Shown piece by piece: positions 18,349 to 28,621 of a stretch of 64,000 bases of DNA. Numbering within the stretch: position 1 is the stretch's first letter; each line of letters starts with the position of its first letter. The translations under genes and the position numbers were made by a program. This DNA is from Chitinimonas koreensis (GTDB lineage: Bacteria; Pseudomonadota; Gammaproteobacteria; Burkholderiales; Chitinimonadaceae): contig NZ_CP060704.1 in assembly GCF_014353015.1 (NCBI RefSeq), positions 1,203,001 through 1,267,000 of the forward strand, written 5' to 3'. The notes beneath the pieces were generated by a model. It made no database searches. It saw nothing but the letters and a program-made list of their open reading frames with translations, and was not told the origin of the DNA.

Positions 18349-19122
18349 TCAGCGGCGGGGGCCGATCGGCTGGCCGTCCTGGAATACCACCAGCTCGCCC
18401 GGTTCCATCGCGGTCCACTGTTCGTTGTCGGTCAGCGGCAGCGTGGCGATCACCGCGACCCGGTCGTTCGGGGTGGTCAGCGCGTCGAAGTCGACGCTGA
18501 CGTCCTGGTCGACCAGGTGGGCGCGGCCGAACGGCGCTTGCCTCACGATGTAGTGCAGCCGGGTGGCGCAGTGCGCGGCCAGCCATTCGCCGTTCGACAG
18601 CAGGAAGTTCAGCGTGCCGTGGCCGGCCAGTTCGGCCGCGAGCTCGGCCAGCGTGGCGTGGACCGCTTCGGCGGCGGCGCCCTTCGGATGGCGCTGGTGC
18701 AGCCGCTCGAGCAGCCAGCAGAAGGCGTGCTCGCTGTCGGTGTCGCCGACCGGCAGGAAGCGGTCCCCCGACAGTCCGGGCAGGGTCTTGAGGTCGCCGT
18801 TGTGGGCGAACAGCCATTGCCGGCCCCACATCTCGCGCATGAAGGGGTGGGTGTTGGCCAGGGTGATGCGGCCGACGGTGGCCTTGCGGATGTGCGCGAT
18901 CACATTGGTCGAATGGATCGGGTAGTTGCGCACCAGCTCGGCCACCGGCGAGCTGATCGAGGATTTCCAGTCGAGGAACAGCCGGCAGCCGCGGCCCTCG
19001 AAGAATCCGATGCCCCAGCCGTCGGCATGGTGGTCGGTCTCGCCGCCGCGGCGGCGGAAGCCTTCGAAGGAAAAGCAGATATCGGTGGGCACATTGCAGT
19101 TCATGCCCAGCAATTGGCACAT
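18349..19122 (-). CDS. yafJ: Class II glutamine amidotransferase, YafJ family
   Basis: 257 residues, the usual length of YafJ-type proteins. The N-terminal nucleophile Cys2 follows the initiator Met directly (MCQLLGMN). Other class II amidotransferase landmarks are present: HHADGWGIGF at 31-40, the Arg of HIRKATVG near 79, FAHNGDL around 105-111 for the oxyanion and glutamine site, and the GDTDSE turn near 126-131. The domain hydrolyses glutamine to release ammonia; the acceptor partner of stand-alone YafJ proteins is not known. It is monocistronic and convergent with the FecR gene, with a REP palindrome between them. The next gene upstream is divergent. Confidence 0.9.
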   Translation of the reverse strand: MCQLLGMNCNVPTDICFSFEGFRRRGGETDHHADGWGIGFFEGRGCRLFLDWKSSISSPVAELVRNYPIHSTNVIAHIRKATVGRITLANTHPFMREMWGRQWLFAHNGDLKTLPGLSGDRFLPVGDTDSEHAFCWLLERLHQRHPKGAAAEAVHATLAELAAELAGHGTLNFLLSNGEWLAAHCATRLHYIVRQAPFGRAHLVDQDVSVDFDALTTPNDRVAVIATLPLTDNEQWTAMEPGELVVFQDGQPIGPRR

Positions 19123-19311
19123 GGGATGGATCCTTCCGAGCCCGCCCGGATTCGGCCGGGCGGCGCTGATCGCCTGATGGATTCGAGCGTATAGTTTACC
19201 GATAACCGGAGGGCGGGAAAGGCGCGCGAGCGCGGCCCGTCCGGCGGTTTCCCGGCCGATCGGCCGGACAGGCCATGCTCTGGCGTGCAGCGCACGCCGA
19301 TGGGGGCGACG

Positions 19312-20703
19312 ATGAACCTCTACTCGATCACCGACACCATGAGCCGGGCCTATGGTGCTCTCGGCGCGCCGGACGGCGTCCGGCAGAGCTACGGCCTCGG
19401 CAACATCTCCTCCATCAGGCAGGACGGCAGCGACAATCGCCTGCGCCTGCCGTCCTCGACCACCGTCAGGCTATCCGACTACGGCAAGCTGCAATCGGGC
19501 CTGGCCGAGCTCAGGCGCGCGGTCGGCGCGCTCGACAGCGACGACGAAGTGGCCGCCGTCACGGCCCGTTCCGACAGCGATGCGGTCAGCGCCGCGATCA
19601 CCGCGGCGGAGGCGCTGCCGGCTTCGGCCGAGGTCGAAGTGCTGCAGCGCGCCCGCTCGCAGCAGGTCGAAAGCGGTTTGTTCGCCGACCGCGACGAGAC
19701 CATCGTCGGCACCGGCGTCCTGACCATCGACACCGGCCGCTTCAATGCCTCGGCCGCCAGCTTCGGCGCCAACGACGCCAGCGCGCGCAGCGTGCGCATC
19801 AACATCACCGACGGCACGCTCGGCGGCATCGCCAACGCGATCAACCGCGCCGGCGCGGGCGTTACGGCCAGCGTGAAGCAGGATGGCGACCAGTACCGGC
19901 TCGAACTGACCGGCAAGGCGACCGGCGCCAACCAGGCCTTCCGGGTCCGCGTCGACGACGACGAGGGCAACGACACCGACAATGCGCAGGGCCTGTCCCG
20001 GCTCGCCTTCGATCCGACGCTGCCGGCCGGCGGCGGGCAGAACCTGGTGCAGATCCGCCGTGCCGAGGATGCCGAGCTCAAGGTCGACGGCCGCGCGGTC
20101 AGCAGCGGCAGCAACACGGTGACCGACGCGATCGGCGGCGCCTCGCTGCAACTGGCGTCGAACGGCCGCGCGCGGCTCGATTTCGGCCGCGACGAGGGCC
20201 AGGCGACTCGCAGCGCCAAGTCGCTGGTCGATGCGGTGAACCGCTTCCGCGACCAGGCCGGCAATCTGCAGGCCGACGGCTTGAGCCGGCGCATCGGCAC
20301 CGATCTGGACCTGGCGCTGAGCGGTGCCCAGAGCGGCAGCGGCCTGAACGGCCTGGCGCTGGCCGACGTCGGCATCACGCGCGCGAGCAACGGCACGCTG
20401 CGCTTCGACGAGGCCCGCTTCAAGCAGGCCTTCGCGCAGAACGGCGAGGGCGTGGGCGACTTGCTGGCCAACGCGGCCGAGCGCATCGGCACGGCCAGCG
20501 ACAAGGCGATCAACGGGCCGCTGCGCGAAGCGACCGGCGGGATCCGGGTCGCCGGCCAGAACGGCGACAACCCCTACGTCGCCCAGGCGCGGCAACTGCA
20601 GTTGCAGAACCTGTTCGGCAACCAGCCGACGCTGCTGCCCTACTCGCCGACCACCCGCAATCTGTACGGCCTGGCGCAATACCTGGCGGTGGCGGGTCTC
20701 TGA
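19312..20703 (+). CDS. FliD-like flagellar cap homologue (orphan)
   Basis: 463 residues from the ATG at 19312; in-frame GTG (19285) and ATG (19300) starts are possible, but the GGGGGCG just before 19312 favours this one. About residues 110-215 resemble the FliD N-terminal domain: VLQRARSQQVES, then VGTGVLTIDTG, then DGTLGGIANAINRAGAGVTAS, then YRLELTGKATGA. Residues around 290-440 resemble FliD_C: SLVDAVNRFRD, LADVGITRASNGTLRFDEARFKQAF. The extreme N-terminus is not the usual GLASGLD type. No other flagellar gene is nearby, so this is either a divergent paralogue of the filament cap or an adhesion/secretion-related FliD-like protein. It ends just before a good terminator. Confidence 0.7.
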   Translation: MNLYSITDTMSRAYGALGAPDGVRQSYGLGNISSIRQDGSDNRLRLPSSTTVRLSDYGKLQSGLAELRRAVGALDSDDEVAAVTARSDSDAVSAAITAAEALPASAEVEVLQRARSQQVESGLFADRDETIVGTGVLTIDTGRFNASAASFGANDASARSVRINITDGTLGGIANAINRAGAGVTASVKQDGDQYRLELTGKATGANQAFRVRVDDDEGNDTDNAQGLSRLAFDPTLPAGGGQNLVQIRRAEDAELKVDGRAVSSGSNTVTDAIGGASLQLASNGRARLDFGRDEGQATRSAKSLVDAVNRFRDQAGNLQADGLSRRIGTDLDLALSGAQSGSGLNGLALADVGITRASNGTLRFDEARFKQAFAQNGEGVGDLLANAAERIGTASDKAINGPLREATGGIRVAGQNGDNPYVAQARQLQLQNLFGNQPTLLPYSPTTRNLYGLAQYLAVAGL

Positions 20704-20736
20704 ACGGCGCGCCGGCTTACCGGTCGCAGTAAAGCA

Positions 20737-20767
20737 AAACGCCCGGTTCGAACCGGGCGTTTCGTTT
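20737..20767. terminator. Bidirectional rho-independent terminator
   Basis: AAACGCCCGG-TTCGAA-CCGGGCGTTT forms a strong stem with A-run on one side and T-run on the other, between the FliD-like gene (+) and fabI (-). It can serve both strands. Confidence 0.85.
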
Positions 20768-20791
20768 ATGGCGACGATGCGGCGAGGCGGC

Positions 20792-21574
20792 TTATTCGCC
20801 CATGCCGGCCGCGACGGTGCTGTAGCCGCCGTCGACGTGCATGATCTCGCCGGTGATCGCCGAGGACAGGTCGGACAGCAGGAAGGCCGCCACGTTGCCG
20901 ACTTCGTCGATGGTCACGTTGCGCTTGAGCGGTGCGCTTTCCTCGACGTGCTTGAGGATCTTGGAGAAGCCCGAGATGCCGGCCGCGGCCAGCGTCTTGA
21001 TCGGGCCGGCCGAGATGCCGTTGGCGCGGATGCCCTGGCCGCCGAGCGCGACGGCGGTGTAGCGCACGCTCGCCTCGAGGCTGGCCTTGGCCATGCCCAT
21101 CAGGTTGTAGTTCGGTACCGCGCGTTCGGCGCCGAGGTAGCTCAGGGTGATCAGGCTGGCGCTCGGGCTCAGCATCGGGCGGAAGGCCTTGGCCAGCGCC
21201 GGGAAGCTGTAGGCGCTGATGTCGTGGGCGACGGCGAACGCATCGCGGCTCAGGCCGTCGAGGAAGTCGCCCTTGAGCGCCTCGCCCGGGGCGAAGGCGA
21301 TCGAGTGCACCAGGCCGTCGAGCTGGCCCCAGTGCTGGCCGAGCTCGGCCACCAGCGCGGCGATCTCTTCGTCGGAGGTGACGTCGCAGCGCAGCACCAG
21401 CTCGCTGCCGGCCTCCTTGGCCAGGTCGACGACGCGGTCCTTGAGCTTTTCGTTCACATAGGTGAAGGCCAGTTCGGCGCCTTCGCGCTGGCAGGCGCGG
21501 GCGATGCCGAAGGCGATGGAACGGTTGGACAGCAGGCCCGTGATCAGAATCTTCTTGCCGGCGAGAAAGCCCAT
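20792..21574 (-). CDS. fabI: Enoyl-[acyl-carrier-protein] reductase (NADH), FabI
   Basis: 260 residues. It catalyses the last, NADH-dependent reduction of each type II fatty-acid elongation cycle in the cytoplasm. The nucleotide-binding loop reads ITGLLSNRSIAFG (11-23). The active-site residues fall exactly at the positions known for E. coli FabI: Tyr146 (LITLSYLGAE), Tyr156 and Lys163 (YNLMGMAK). The C-terminal AITGEIMHVDGGYS is the usual SDR end. It is transcribed alone, with the shared terminator downstream and a divergent gene upstream. Confidence 0.97.
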   Translation of the reverse strand: MGFLAGKKILITGLLSNRSIAFGIARACQREGAELAFTYVNEKLKDRVVDLAKEAGSELVLRCDVTSDEEIAALVAELGQHWGQLDGLVHSIAFAPGEALKGDFLDGLSRDAFAVAHDISAYSFPALAKAFRPMLSPSASLITLSYLGAERAVPNYNLMGMAKASLEASVRYTAVALGGQGIRANGISAGPIKTLAAAGISGFSKILKHVEESAPLKRNVTIDEVGNVAAFLLSDLSSAITGEIMHVDGGYSTVAAGMGE

Positions 21575-21776
21575 GTTGAATGTCTTCCAGTGCTTGGGGA
21601 AGCCGCGATTATAGCGGCCCGTCCCGGCGCGGCCAGCGAAAGCCGTCGGTCAAACGCTTGATTCGGCAGCGCCGCGGCCGGCTTGCACATCGCCGCCTGC
21701 GTTGTCCTTGCGCTGGATCAAGATGTCGGCGCGCCATCGACGCCATGCTGTCAGTCTTCGAATCCGATGGTCCACC

Positions 21777-22571
21777 ATGGCAATTTCACTCTACGACGAC
21801 GGCCAGCACCGCTGCCTGATGTTCGCCGACCTGGTCGACGACGACGACGACCACGCGGTGCAGGCCAACCAGTTCCTGCTGGTGTCCGGCCGCGAGGGCG
21901 CGCTGATCGACCCGGCCGGCAACATGACCTACAACGCGCTGATCATGGCGATGGCGCAGTATTTCCCGGCCCGCCAGCTCAAGTACCTGCTCGCGTCGCA
22001 CGCCGACCCCGACATCGTCGCCTCGCTCAACAAATGGCTGGTGACCACCGACTGCAAGCTGGTGGTGTCCAAGCTGTGGGCGCGCTTCGTGCCGCATTTC
22101 TGCTCGGCCGGCAATACCGCCGGCCGTATCGTGGGCGTGCCCGACGAGGGCGGCTGGGTCGAGCTCGGCGGCGAGCGCATCGCGCTGGTGCCGGCGCACT
22201 TCCTGCACGCCGAGGGCAATTTCCACTTCTTCGATCCGCGCTCGCGCATCCTGTTCACCGGCGACATGGGCGCCTCGATGGTGGCGCACGGCGAGATCGA
22301 GGAGCCGATCTCGACGGTGACCGAGCTGATCCGCCATATCGTGATGATGGAAGGCTTCCACCGCCGCTACATGGTGTCGAACAAGGCCTGCCGGCTGTGG
22401 GCGCAGATGGTGCGGCCCAGGGTGCAGAACCGCGAGATCGCGATGATGGTGCCGCAGCACGGCCGCTTCTTCGTCGGCCAGGCGGTGCTGCTGGCCTTCC
22501 TCGAATGGATCGAGTCGCTCAGCTGCGGCATCGATCGGTTCGATGAGGGGCATTACCGGATGCCGGCGTGA
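21777..22571 (+). CDS. ODP-type metallo-beta-lactamase-fold protein (di-iron oxygen-binding family)
   Basis: 264 residues from the ATG at 21777; an upstream in-frame start at 21702 would only add an Arg-rich leader. The first metal motif is SHADPDI (His75, Asp77, Asp79) instead of HxHxDH. This SHxDPD form is characteristic of ODP domains and flavodiiron-type MBL proteins, which hold a di-iron centre. Further ligand candidates are His141/His144, Glu146, His150 and Asp163 of LFTGDMG. No flavodoxin domain follows, so it is the stand-alone form. Known stand-alone ODPs are O2 sensors in chemotaxis or redox enzymes; which applies here cannot be told. It stands alone, with a GTGAAA repeat and a REP palindrome downstream. 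Confidence 0.75.
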   Translation: MAISLYDDGQHRCLMFADLVDDDDDHAVQANQFLLVSGREGALIDPAGNMTYNALIMAMAQYFPARQLKYLLASHADPDIVASLNKWLVTTDCKLVVSKLWARFVPHFCSAGNTAGRIVGVPDEGGWVELGGERIALVPAHFLHAEGNFHFFDPRSRILFTGDMGASMVAHGEIEEPISTVTELIRHIVMMEGFHRRYMVSNKACRLWAQMVRPRVQNREIAMMVPQHGRFFVGQAVLLAFLEWIESLSCGIDRFDEGHYRMPA

Positions 22572-22604
22572 CGGCCGTGAAGCGTGAAAGGTGAAACCTG
22601 GGGC
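22572..22604. repeat. Short GTGAAA-type repeat after a stop codon
   Basis: The bases just after the ODP gene stop contain GTGAAGCGTGAAAGGTGAAA, the same octamer-like unit as the larger elements at 34203-34303 and 49710-49806, which also start directly behind a stop codon. Confidence 0.55.
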
Positions 22605-22648
22605 GCTGACCGGCGGGCAGCGACTCGCGCCGATGTTGCACGATCCCC

Positions 22649-22718
22649 GTAGGAGCGGCTTCAGCCGCGAATGGCCGTGCATGCCACGACGCCGATTCGC
22701 GGCTGAAGCCGCTCCTGC
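22649..22718. repeat. REP-like palindrome, GTAGGAGCGGCTTCAGCCGCGA family
   Basis: Arms at about 22649-22674 and 22693-22718 are inverted copies; each contains the inner palindrome GCGGCTTCAGCCGC. The same element occurs at 31529-31597 and 53389-53459. Confidence 0.9.
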
Positions 22719-22754
22719 GGGCTGCGGCCCTGCGTTTGCTGTCGGCACAATGAA

Positions 22755-22786
22755 AATGGCCACCCGAGGGTGGCCACTTTCTTTAC
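22755..22786 (-). terminator. Terminator of the acyl-CoA dehydrogenase gene
   Basis: On the minus strand AAAGTGGCCACCCTCGGG is followed by the complementary TGGCCA and TTTT, giving a tight GC stem and a T-run 20-50 bases behind the stop of the acyl-CoA dehydrogenase gene. Confidence 0.75.
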
Positions 22787-22808
22787 CGGGGCACGATGCC
22801 GCGGCCGA

Positions 22809-24593
<1,785 letters not shown>

Positions 24594-24656
24594 GGCGGTC
24601 TCCAGTCGGGTTCGGTGGCGCTCATCAATTCGAGCGCTTGCTTGGTATTCGGTGCC

Positions 24657-24682
24657 TAAAAAACGGCCACCGCGGTGGCCGT
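24657..24682 (-). terminator. Terminator of etfBA
   Basis: Read on the minus strand, ACGGCCACC-GCGGTGGCCGT is followed by a six-base T-run, immediately behind the etfA stop. It separates etfBA transcription from the acyl-CoA dehydrogenase gene. Confidence 0.9.
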
Positions 24683-24690
24683 CTCGGGTC

Positions 24691-25626
24691 TTACTTGTTC
24701 AGCTCGGCGATCAGTTCCGGCACGGCCTGGAACAGGTCGGCCACCAGGCCGTAGTCGGCGACCTGGAAGATCGGCGCCTCCTCGTCCTTGTTGATGGCGA
24801 CGATGACCTTGGAGTCCTTCATGCCGGCCAGGTGCTGGATCGCACCGGAGATGCCGACCGCCAGGTAGAGCTGCGGCGCGACGATCTTGCCGGTCTGGCC
24901 GACCTGGTAGTCGTTCGGCGCGTAGCCGGCGTCGACCGCGGCGCGGCTGGCGCCGATGGCGGCGCCGAGCTTGTCGGCCAGGGGCTCGAGCACGCCGTGG
25001 AACTGCTCGCTGGAACCGAGCGCGCGGCCGCCGGAGACGATGACCTTGGCGGCGCCGAGCTCGGGCCGGCTCGACTTGGTCAGTTCCTGCGAGACGAAGG
25101 CCGACTTGGCGGCGTCGCTGCCGCTGCCGACGTGCTCGATCGCGGCCGAACCGCCGGTGGCGGCGGCGTCGAAGGCGGTGGTGCGCACGGTCAGGACCTT
25201 GATCGGGTCGCTCGACTGCACGGTGGCGATCACGTTGCCGGCATAGATCGGGCGCACGAAGGTGTCGGCCGACTCGATGGCGATCACGTCGGAGACCTGG
25301 GCGACGTCGAGCAGCGCGGCCACGCGCGGCAGGTAGTTCTTGCCGGCGGTGGTGGCCGGCGCCAGCACGTGGCTGTAGCCGCGGGCCAGTTCGACCACCA
25401 CCGGCGCGACGTTCTCGGCCAGCTGGTGGGCGAGGTGGGCGGCGTCGGCCAGCAGCACCTTGGCGACGCCGGCCACCTTGGCGGCGGCTTCGGCGGCGGC
25501 GCCGGCGTTGTGGCCGGCGATGAGGACGTGGATGTCGCTGCCGAGCTTCTGCGCGGCGGTGACGGTGTTGAGGGTGCTCGACTTGAGCGTGGCGTTGTCG
25601 TGTTCGGCGACGACGAGGATGGCCAT
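24691..25626 (-). CDS. etfA: Electron transfer flavoprotein alpha subunit
   Basis: 311 residues, the normal EtfA length. It carries the FAD of the EtfAB heterodimer that takes electrons from acyl-CoA dehydrogenases to the respiratory chain. The C-terminal FAD-binding region is plain: VIVSGGRALGSSEQF, then VDAGYAPNDYQVGQTGKIV, then LYLAVGISGAIQHLAGM and VAINKDEEAPIF. The start (MAILVVAEHDN) lies two bases behind the etfB stop, so the two are translationally coupled. A longer frame through this start exists but is only extension into etfB. Confidence 0.97.
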   Translation of the reverse strand: MAILVVAEHDNATLKSSTLNTVTAAQKLGSDIHVLIAGHNAGAAAEAAAKVAGVAKVLLADAAHLAHQLAENVAPVVVELARGYSHVLAPATTAGKNYLPRVAALLDVAQVSDVIAIESADTFVRPIYAGNVIATVQSSDPIKVLTVRTTAFDAAATGGSAAIEHVGSGSDAAKSAFVSQELTKSSRPELGAAKVIVSGGRALGSSEQFHGVLEPLADKLGAAIGASRAAVDAGYAPNDYQVGQTGKIVAPQLYLAVGISGAIQHLAGMKDSKVIVAINKDEEAPIFQVADYGLVADLFQAVPELIAELNK

Positions 25627-25628
25627 GA

Positions 25629-26378
25629 TCAGATCACCTTCGCTTCGTTCTTGAGTTTGCTGACCAGCTCGGCGACCGAGCCCACCTTGATGCCGGCCTT
25701 GCGCACCGGCGGATCGGACACCTTGAGCGTCTTGAGCCGCGGCGCCGGGTCGACGCCGAGGTCGGCCGGCGTGAGCTTGTCGAGCGGCTTCTTCTTGGCG
25801 GCCATGATGTTGGGCAGCTTGACGTAGCGCGGCTCGTTCAGGCGCAGGTCGGTGGTGACGATGGCGGGCAGCGACAGCGCGACGGTCTCGAGGCCGCCGT
25901 CGATCTCGCGGGTGACGTTGACCTTGTCGCTGGCCAGTTCCACCTTGGAGGCGAAGGTGCCCTGCGGCACGTTCAAGAGCGCGGCCAGCATCTGGCCGGT
26001 CTGGTTGGCGTCGTCGTCGATCGCCTGCTTGCCGAGGATGACGAGCTGCGGCTGTTCGCGCTCGGCGACGGCCTTCAGCAGCTTGGCCACGGCCAGCGGC
26101 TGCAGCTGGGCGTCGGTCTCGACGTGGACGGCGCGGTCGGCGCCCATCGCCAGCGCGGTACGCAGGGTTTCCTCGCACTGCTTGACGCCGAGCGAGACCA
26201 CCACGATCTCGGTCGCCTTGCCGGCTTCCTTGAGGCGCACGGCTTCTTCCACGGCGATCTCGTCGAACGGGTTCATCGACATCTTCACGTTGGCGATATC
26301 GACATCGCTGCCGTCCGCCTTGCAACGCACCTTCACGTTGTAATCGACAACGCGCTTCACTGCGACCAGGACTTTCAC
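25629..26378 (-). CDS. etfB: Electron transfer flavoprotein beta subunit
   Basis: 249 residues, the standard EtfB length, when begun at the GTG at 26378. That start is preceded by a GGAGGA site six bases away and gives the family N-terminus (M/V)KVLVAVKRVVDYNVKVR; upstream extension has no support. EtfB binds AMP and forms the recognition surface for dehydrogenases. Segments VDIANVKMSMNPFDEIA, DRAVHVETDA and LVILGKQAIDDDANQTGQ are typical. It is first in the etfBA operon and downstream of the divergent purU. Confidence 0.96.
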   Translation of the reverse strand: MKVLVAVKRVVDYNVKVRCKADGSDVDIANVKMSMNPFDEIAVEEAVRLKEAGKATEIVVVSLGVKQCEETLRTALAMGADRAVHVETDAQLQPLAVAKLLKAVAEREQPQLVILGKQAIDDDANQTGQMLAALLNVPQGTFASKVELASDKVNVTREIDGGLETVALSLPAIVTTDLRLNEPRYVKLPNIMAAKKKPLDKLTPADLGVDPAPRLKTLKVSDPPVRKAGIKVGSVAELVSKLKNEAKVI

Positions 26379-26737
26379 GCTTCCTCCGCTGGGGTCGGAT
26401 GGGACAAGACAGGGCGCGCCGGTTCGGTTGGAATCACGCAGCCGGCGCGCGGGAAAAGGCTTGAAGGATAGCATCCGCGGCAAGGCGGCGTCATCGCGCC
26501 GTAGTGGGCGGGACTGGACTACGAAGCCGCCGTGGCGCGATCCGTCGAGGGCAAGTTAGCACCGATGCGGTAATTCAAACAAGCGTATGACTTGTTGCTG
26601 TGGCGGACGAGCGACGAACGGCAGCGTTGCGTCGATGCCACGGGCTTGCCAGAATCGTCGGCCCACCCGACCGGGCGCCGCGAGCGGACACCGATCGCGC
26701 CGTCGACAGGGCCCGCCACCTCCCTCGCCGCCGACGC

Positions 26738-27592
26738 ATGAAAAACACCGCCACCCTGCTGATCTCCTGCCCCGACCGCAAAGGCCTGGTCGCGGCCATT
26801 GCCAACTTCCTCTACACCTACAACGCCAACATCCTGCACGCCGACCAGCACCAGGACGATGACGCCGGCCTGTTCCTGATGCGCATCGAGTGGGATCTGG
26901 ACGGTTTCGCGCTCGACATGGCGGCCTTCGACGCCGCCTTCGCGCCGATCGCCGAGCGCTTCGGCATGGATTGGCGGCTCAAGCTGTCGGCCAGGAAGCC
27001 GCGCATGGCGATCTTCGTGTCGAAGTACGACCACTGCCTGGTCGACCTGCTGCATCGCTGGCAGACCGGCGAGCTGGCCTGCGAGATCCCGCTGATCGTC
27101 TCCAACCACGACGATTGCCGCCGCGTCGCCGAGTTCTACGGCATTCCTTACCACGTGGTCGCGGTCGGCAAGGACAACAAGGCCGCGGCCGAAGCCGAGC
27201 AGCGCGCGCTGCTGGAGGCGAACGGCGTCGACCTGATCGTGCTGGCGCGCTACATGCAGGTGCTGTCGCACGATTTCACCGGCGCCTGGCCGCAGCGGGT
27301 GATCAATATCCACCACAGCTTCCTGCCGGCCTTCGACGGCGCCAAGCCCTACCACCGCGCGCATGCGCGCGGTGTGAAGCTGATCGGCGCGACCAGCCAC
27401 TACGTGACCGAAGTGCTCGACGACGGTCCGATCATCGAGCAGGACGTGACCCGCATCTCGCACCGCGACACGGTCGACGACCTGATCCAGAAGGGCCGCG
27501 ACCTCGAGCGCATCGTGCTGAGCCGCGCGGTGCGCTGGCATCTCGATCACCGCGTGCTGGTGTATGGCAACAAGACCGTGGTCTTCGATTGA
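26738..27592 (+). CDS. purU: Formyltetrahydrofolate deformylase PurU
   Basis: 284 residues from the ATG at 26738; a longer in-frame leader from 26600 is Arg-rich and not part of the family. PurU hydrolyses 10-formyl-THF to THF and formate, balancing one-carbon pools for purine and glycine metabolism. Residues 5-75 are the regulatory ACT domain (LLISCPDRKGLVAAIANFLY). The C-terminal two thirds are the formyltransferase fold, with INIHHSFLPAF (catalytic Asn and His) and GATSHYVTEVLDDGPII (catalytic Asp). The stop codon is at the very edge of a pair of tandem intergenic repeats. Confidence 0.96.
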   Translation: MKNTATLLISCPDRKGLVAAIANFLYTYNANILHADQHQDDDAGLFLMRIEWDLDGFALDMAAFDAAFAPIAERFGMDWRLKLSARKPRMAIFVSKYDHCLVDLLHRWQTGELACEIPLIVSNHDDCRRVAEFYGIPYHVVAVGKDNKAAAEAEQRALLEANGVDLIVLARYMQVLSHDFTGAWPQRVINIHHSFLPAFDGAKPYHRAHARGVKLIGATSHYVTEVLDDGPIIEQDVTRISHRDTVDDLIQKGRDLERIVLSRAVRWHLDHRVLVYGNKTVVFD

Positions 27593-27837
27593 GCCGCTTG
27601 GCGCTCTCGCGTTCGTGACGAGCGAGCCGGCTGTGCAGGCCTCGGCAGAGCCGAGGCTGCTGGTTCGCATGTGTTCGACCTCGGCTCAATCCCTGATTCA
27701 ACCCGACTCCCCCCGCCCTCGCCGCCCCGGGGCCCCCGCGAAGTCGCAGACTTCGTGGGGTGGTCCAGAGGGAGCCTCGCGTTGCTCGCAATGCGGTATT
27801 TCGGCCGGATGCGTATCGCCAGGCGACGAAATTTCCA
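27589..27837 (+). repeat. GAAGTC-hairpin repeat, copy A (long form)
   Basis: First of two tandem direct copies about 249 bases apart, beginning at the purU stop codon. Shared landmarks with copy B are GAGCGAGCCGGCTGTGCAGG, a small stem around CCTCGGCAGAGCCGAGG, a CT-rich stretch, and the hairpin CGAAGTCGCAGACTTCG flanked by CCC/GGGG and followed by TGGTCCAGAGGGAGCCTCGC. Between copies A and B are about 45 bases without a clear feature. The 27593-28188 gap holds nothing else that I can support. Confidence 0.85.
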
Positions 27838-28050
27838 TTGAGCCGGTTGGCGCTCGTCCACCCGTGACGAGCGAGCCGGCTGTGCAGGCCTCGGCATAGC
27901 CGAGGCTTTTGGTTCGCACTTACTCGACCACGGCTCAATCCCTGATTCATCCCTACTCCTCCCGCCCTCGCCGCGCCGGGGTCCCGCGAAGTCGCAGACT
28001 TCGTGGGGTGGTCCAGAGGGGGCCTCGCTGGCGCTCGTTCGCGGTTTGAT
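27838..28050 (+). repeat. GAAGTC-hairpin repeat, copy B (long form)
   Basis: Second tandem copy, with the same order of landmarks as copy A and scattered differences; it ends near CTCGCTGGCGCTCGTTCGCGG. The remaining 140 bases up to the lipoprotein gene hold no recognised repeat and should contain that gene's promoter. Confidence 0.85.
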
Positions 28051-28188
28051 TGGGCTGTAATGCTTAGCCGCGTGTTGCCCGTGAATGCGTTGCGAGCGGT
28101 TTGATCGGTAAACGACTGTTGCAGCCGGCCGGCCCACCGCCCTGGCCGATCGATAATCGGGACGTGATCCACGCGCAAGGAGAGCGAC

Positions 28189-28569
28189 ATGGCCAGGACG
28201 ATCGTCATCGCCGCGCTGTGCGCCGCCGGCCTCGCCGGCTGCGGCACGGTGCAGAACACCAGCCTGTTGGACGGTTCGCACCGGTTCGGCCGGGCCGAGC
28301 TCAATACCTACCCGGTCCGGGTGCTCGCGATCGACGGCGACTACCCGGTCGACATCGATCCGGTCCGGGTCGAACCGGGCCAACGCATCCTGCGCGTCAG
28401 CGCGCCGCCGCCGTCGGGATTCCACTGGCCCGAAACCCGGGACGTGGCGTTTACCGTCGAGCCGTGCAAGCGCTACTATCTGGCCGCCAAGCGGGACAAC
28501 CCCTTGCGGCGCGATTTCTCGCTGATCGTCCAGGATGTCGAGGACCGCAGCGACTGCCGCAGCGAATGA
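28189..28569 (+). CDS. Small putative outer-membrane lipoprotein
   Basis: 126 residues of unknown function. The N-terminus is a type II signal peptide with lipobox LAGC, so Cys18 would be lipidated. The residue after Cys is Gly, compatible with outer-membrane sorting. The mature part is short, with a YPVRVLAIDGDYP segment and a predicted beta-rich fold (PGQRILRVSAPPP). A good AAGGAG site lies eight bases before the ATG. The next gene follows after 52 bases in the same direction and leads into the gsp genes, but no secretion role can be shown. Confidence 0.8.
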   Translation: MARTIVIAALCAAGLAGCGTVQNTSLLDGSHRFGRAELNTYPVRVLAIDGDYPVDIDPVRVEPGQRILRVSAPPPSGFHWPETRDVAFTVEPCKRYYLAAKRDNPLRRDFSLIVQDVEDRSDCRSE

Positions 28570-28621
28570 TCCCGCACTCCCTCCAACCGATCCGGGCCGC
28601 CCGCCGAGGCGGCCCTGCCGT

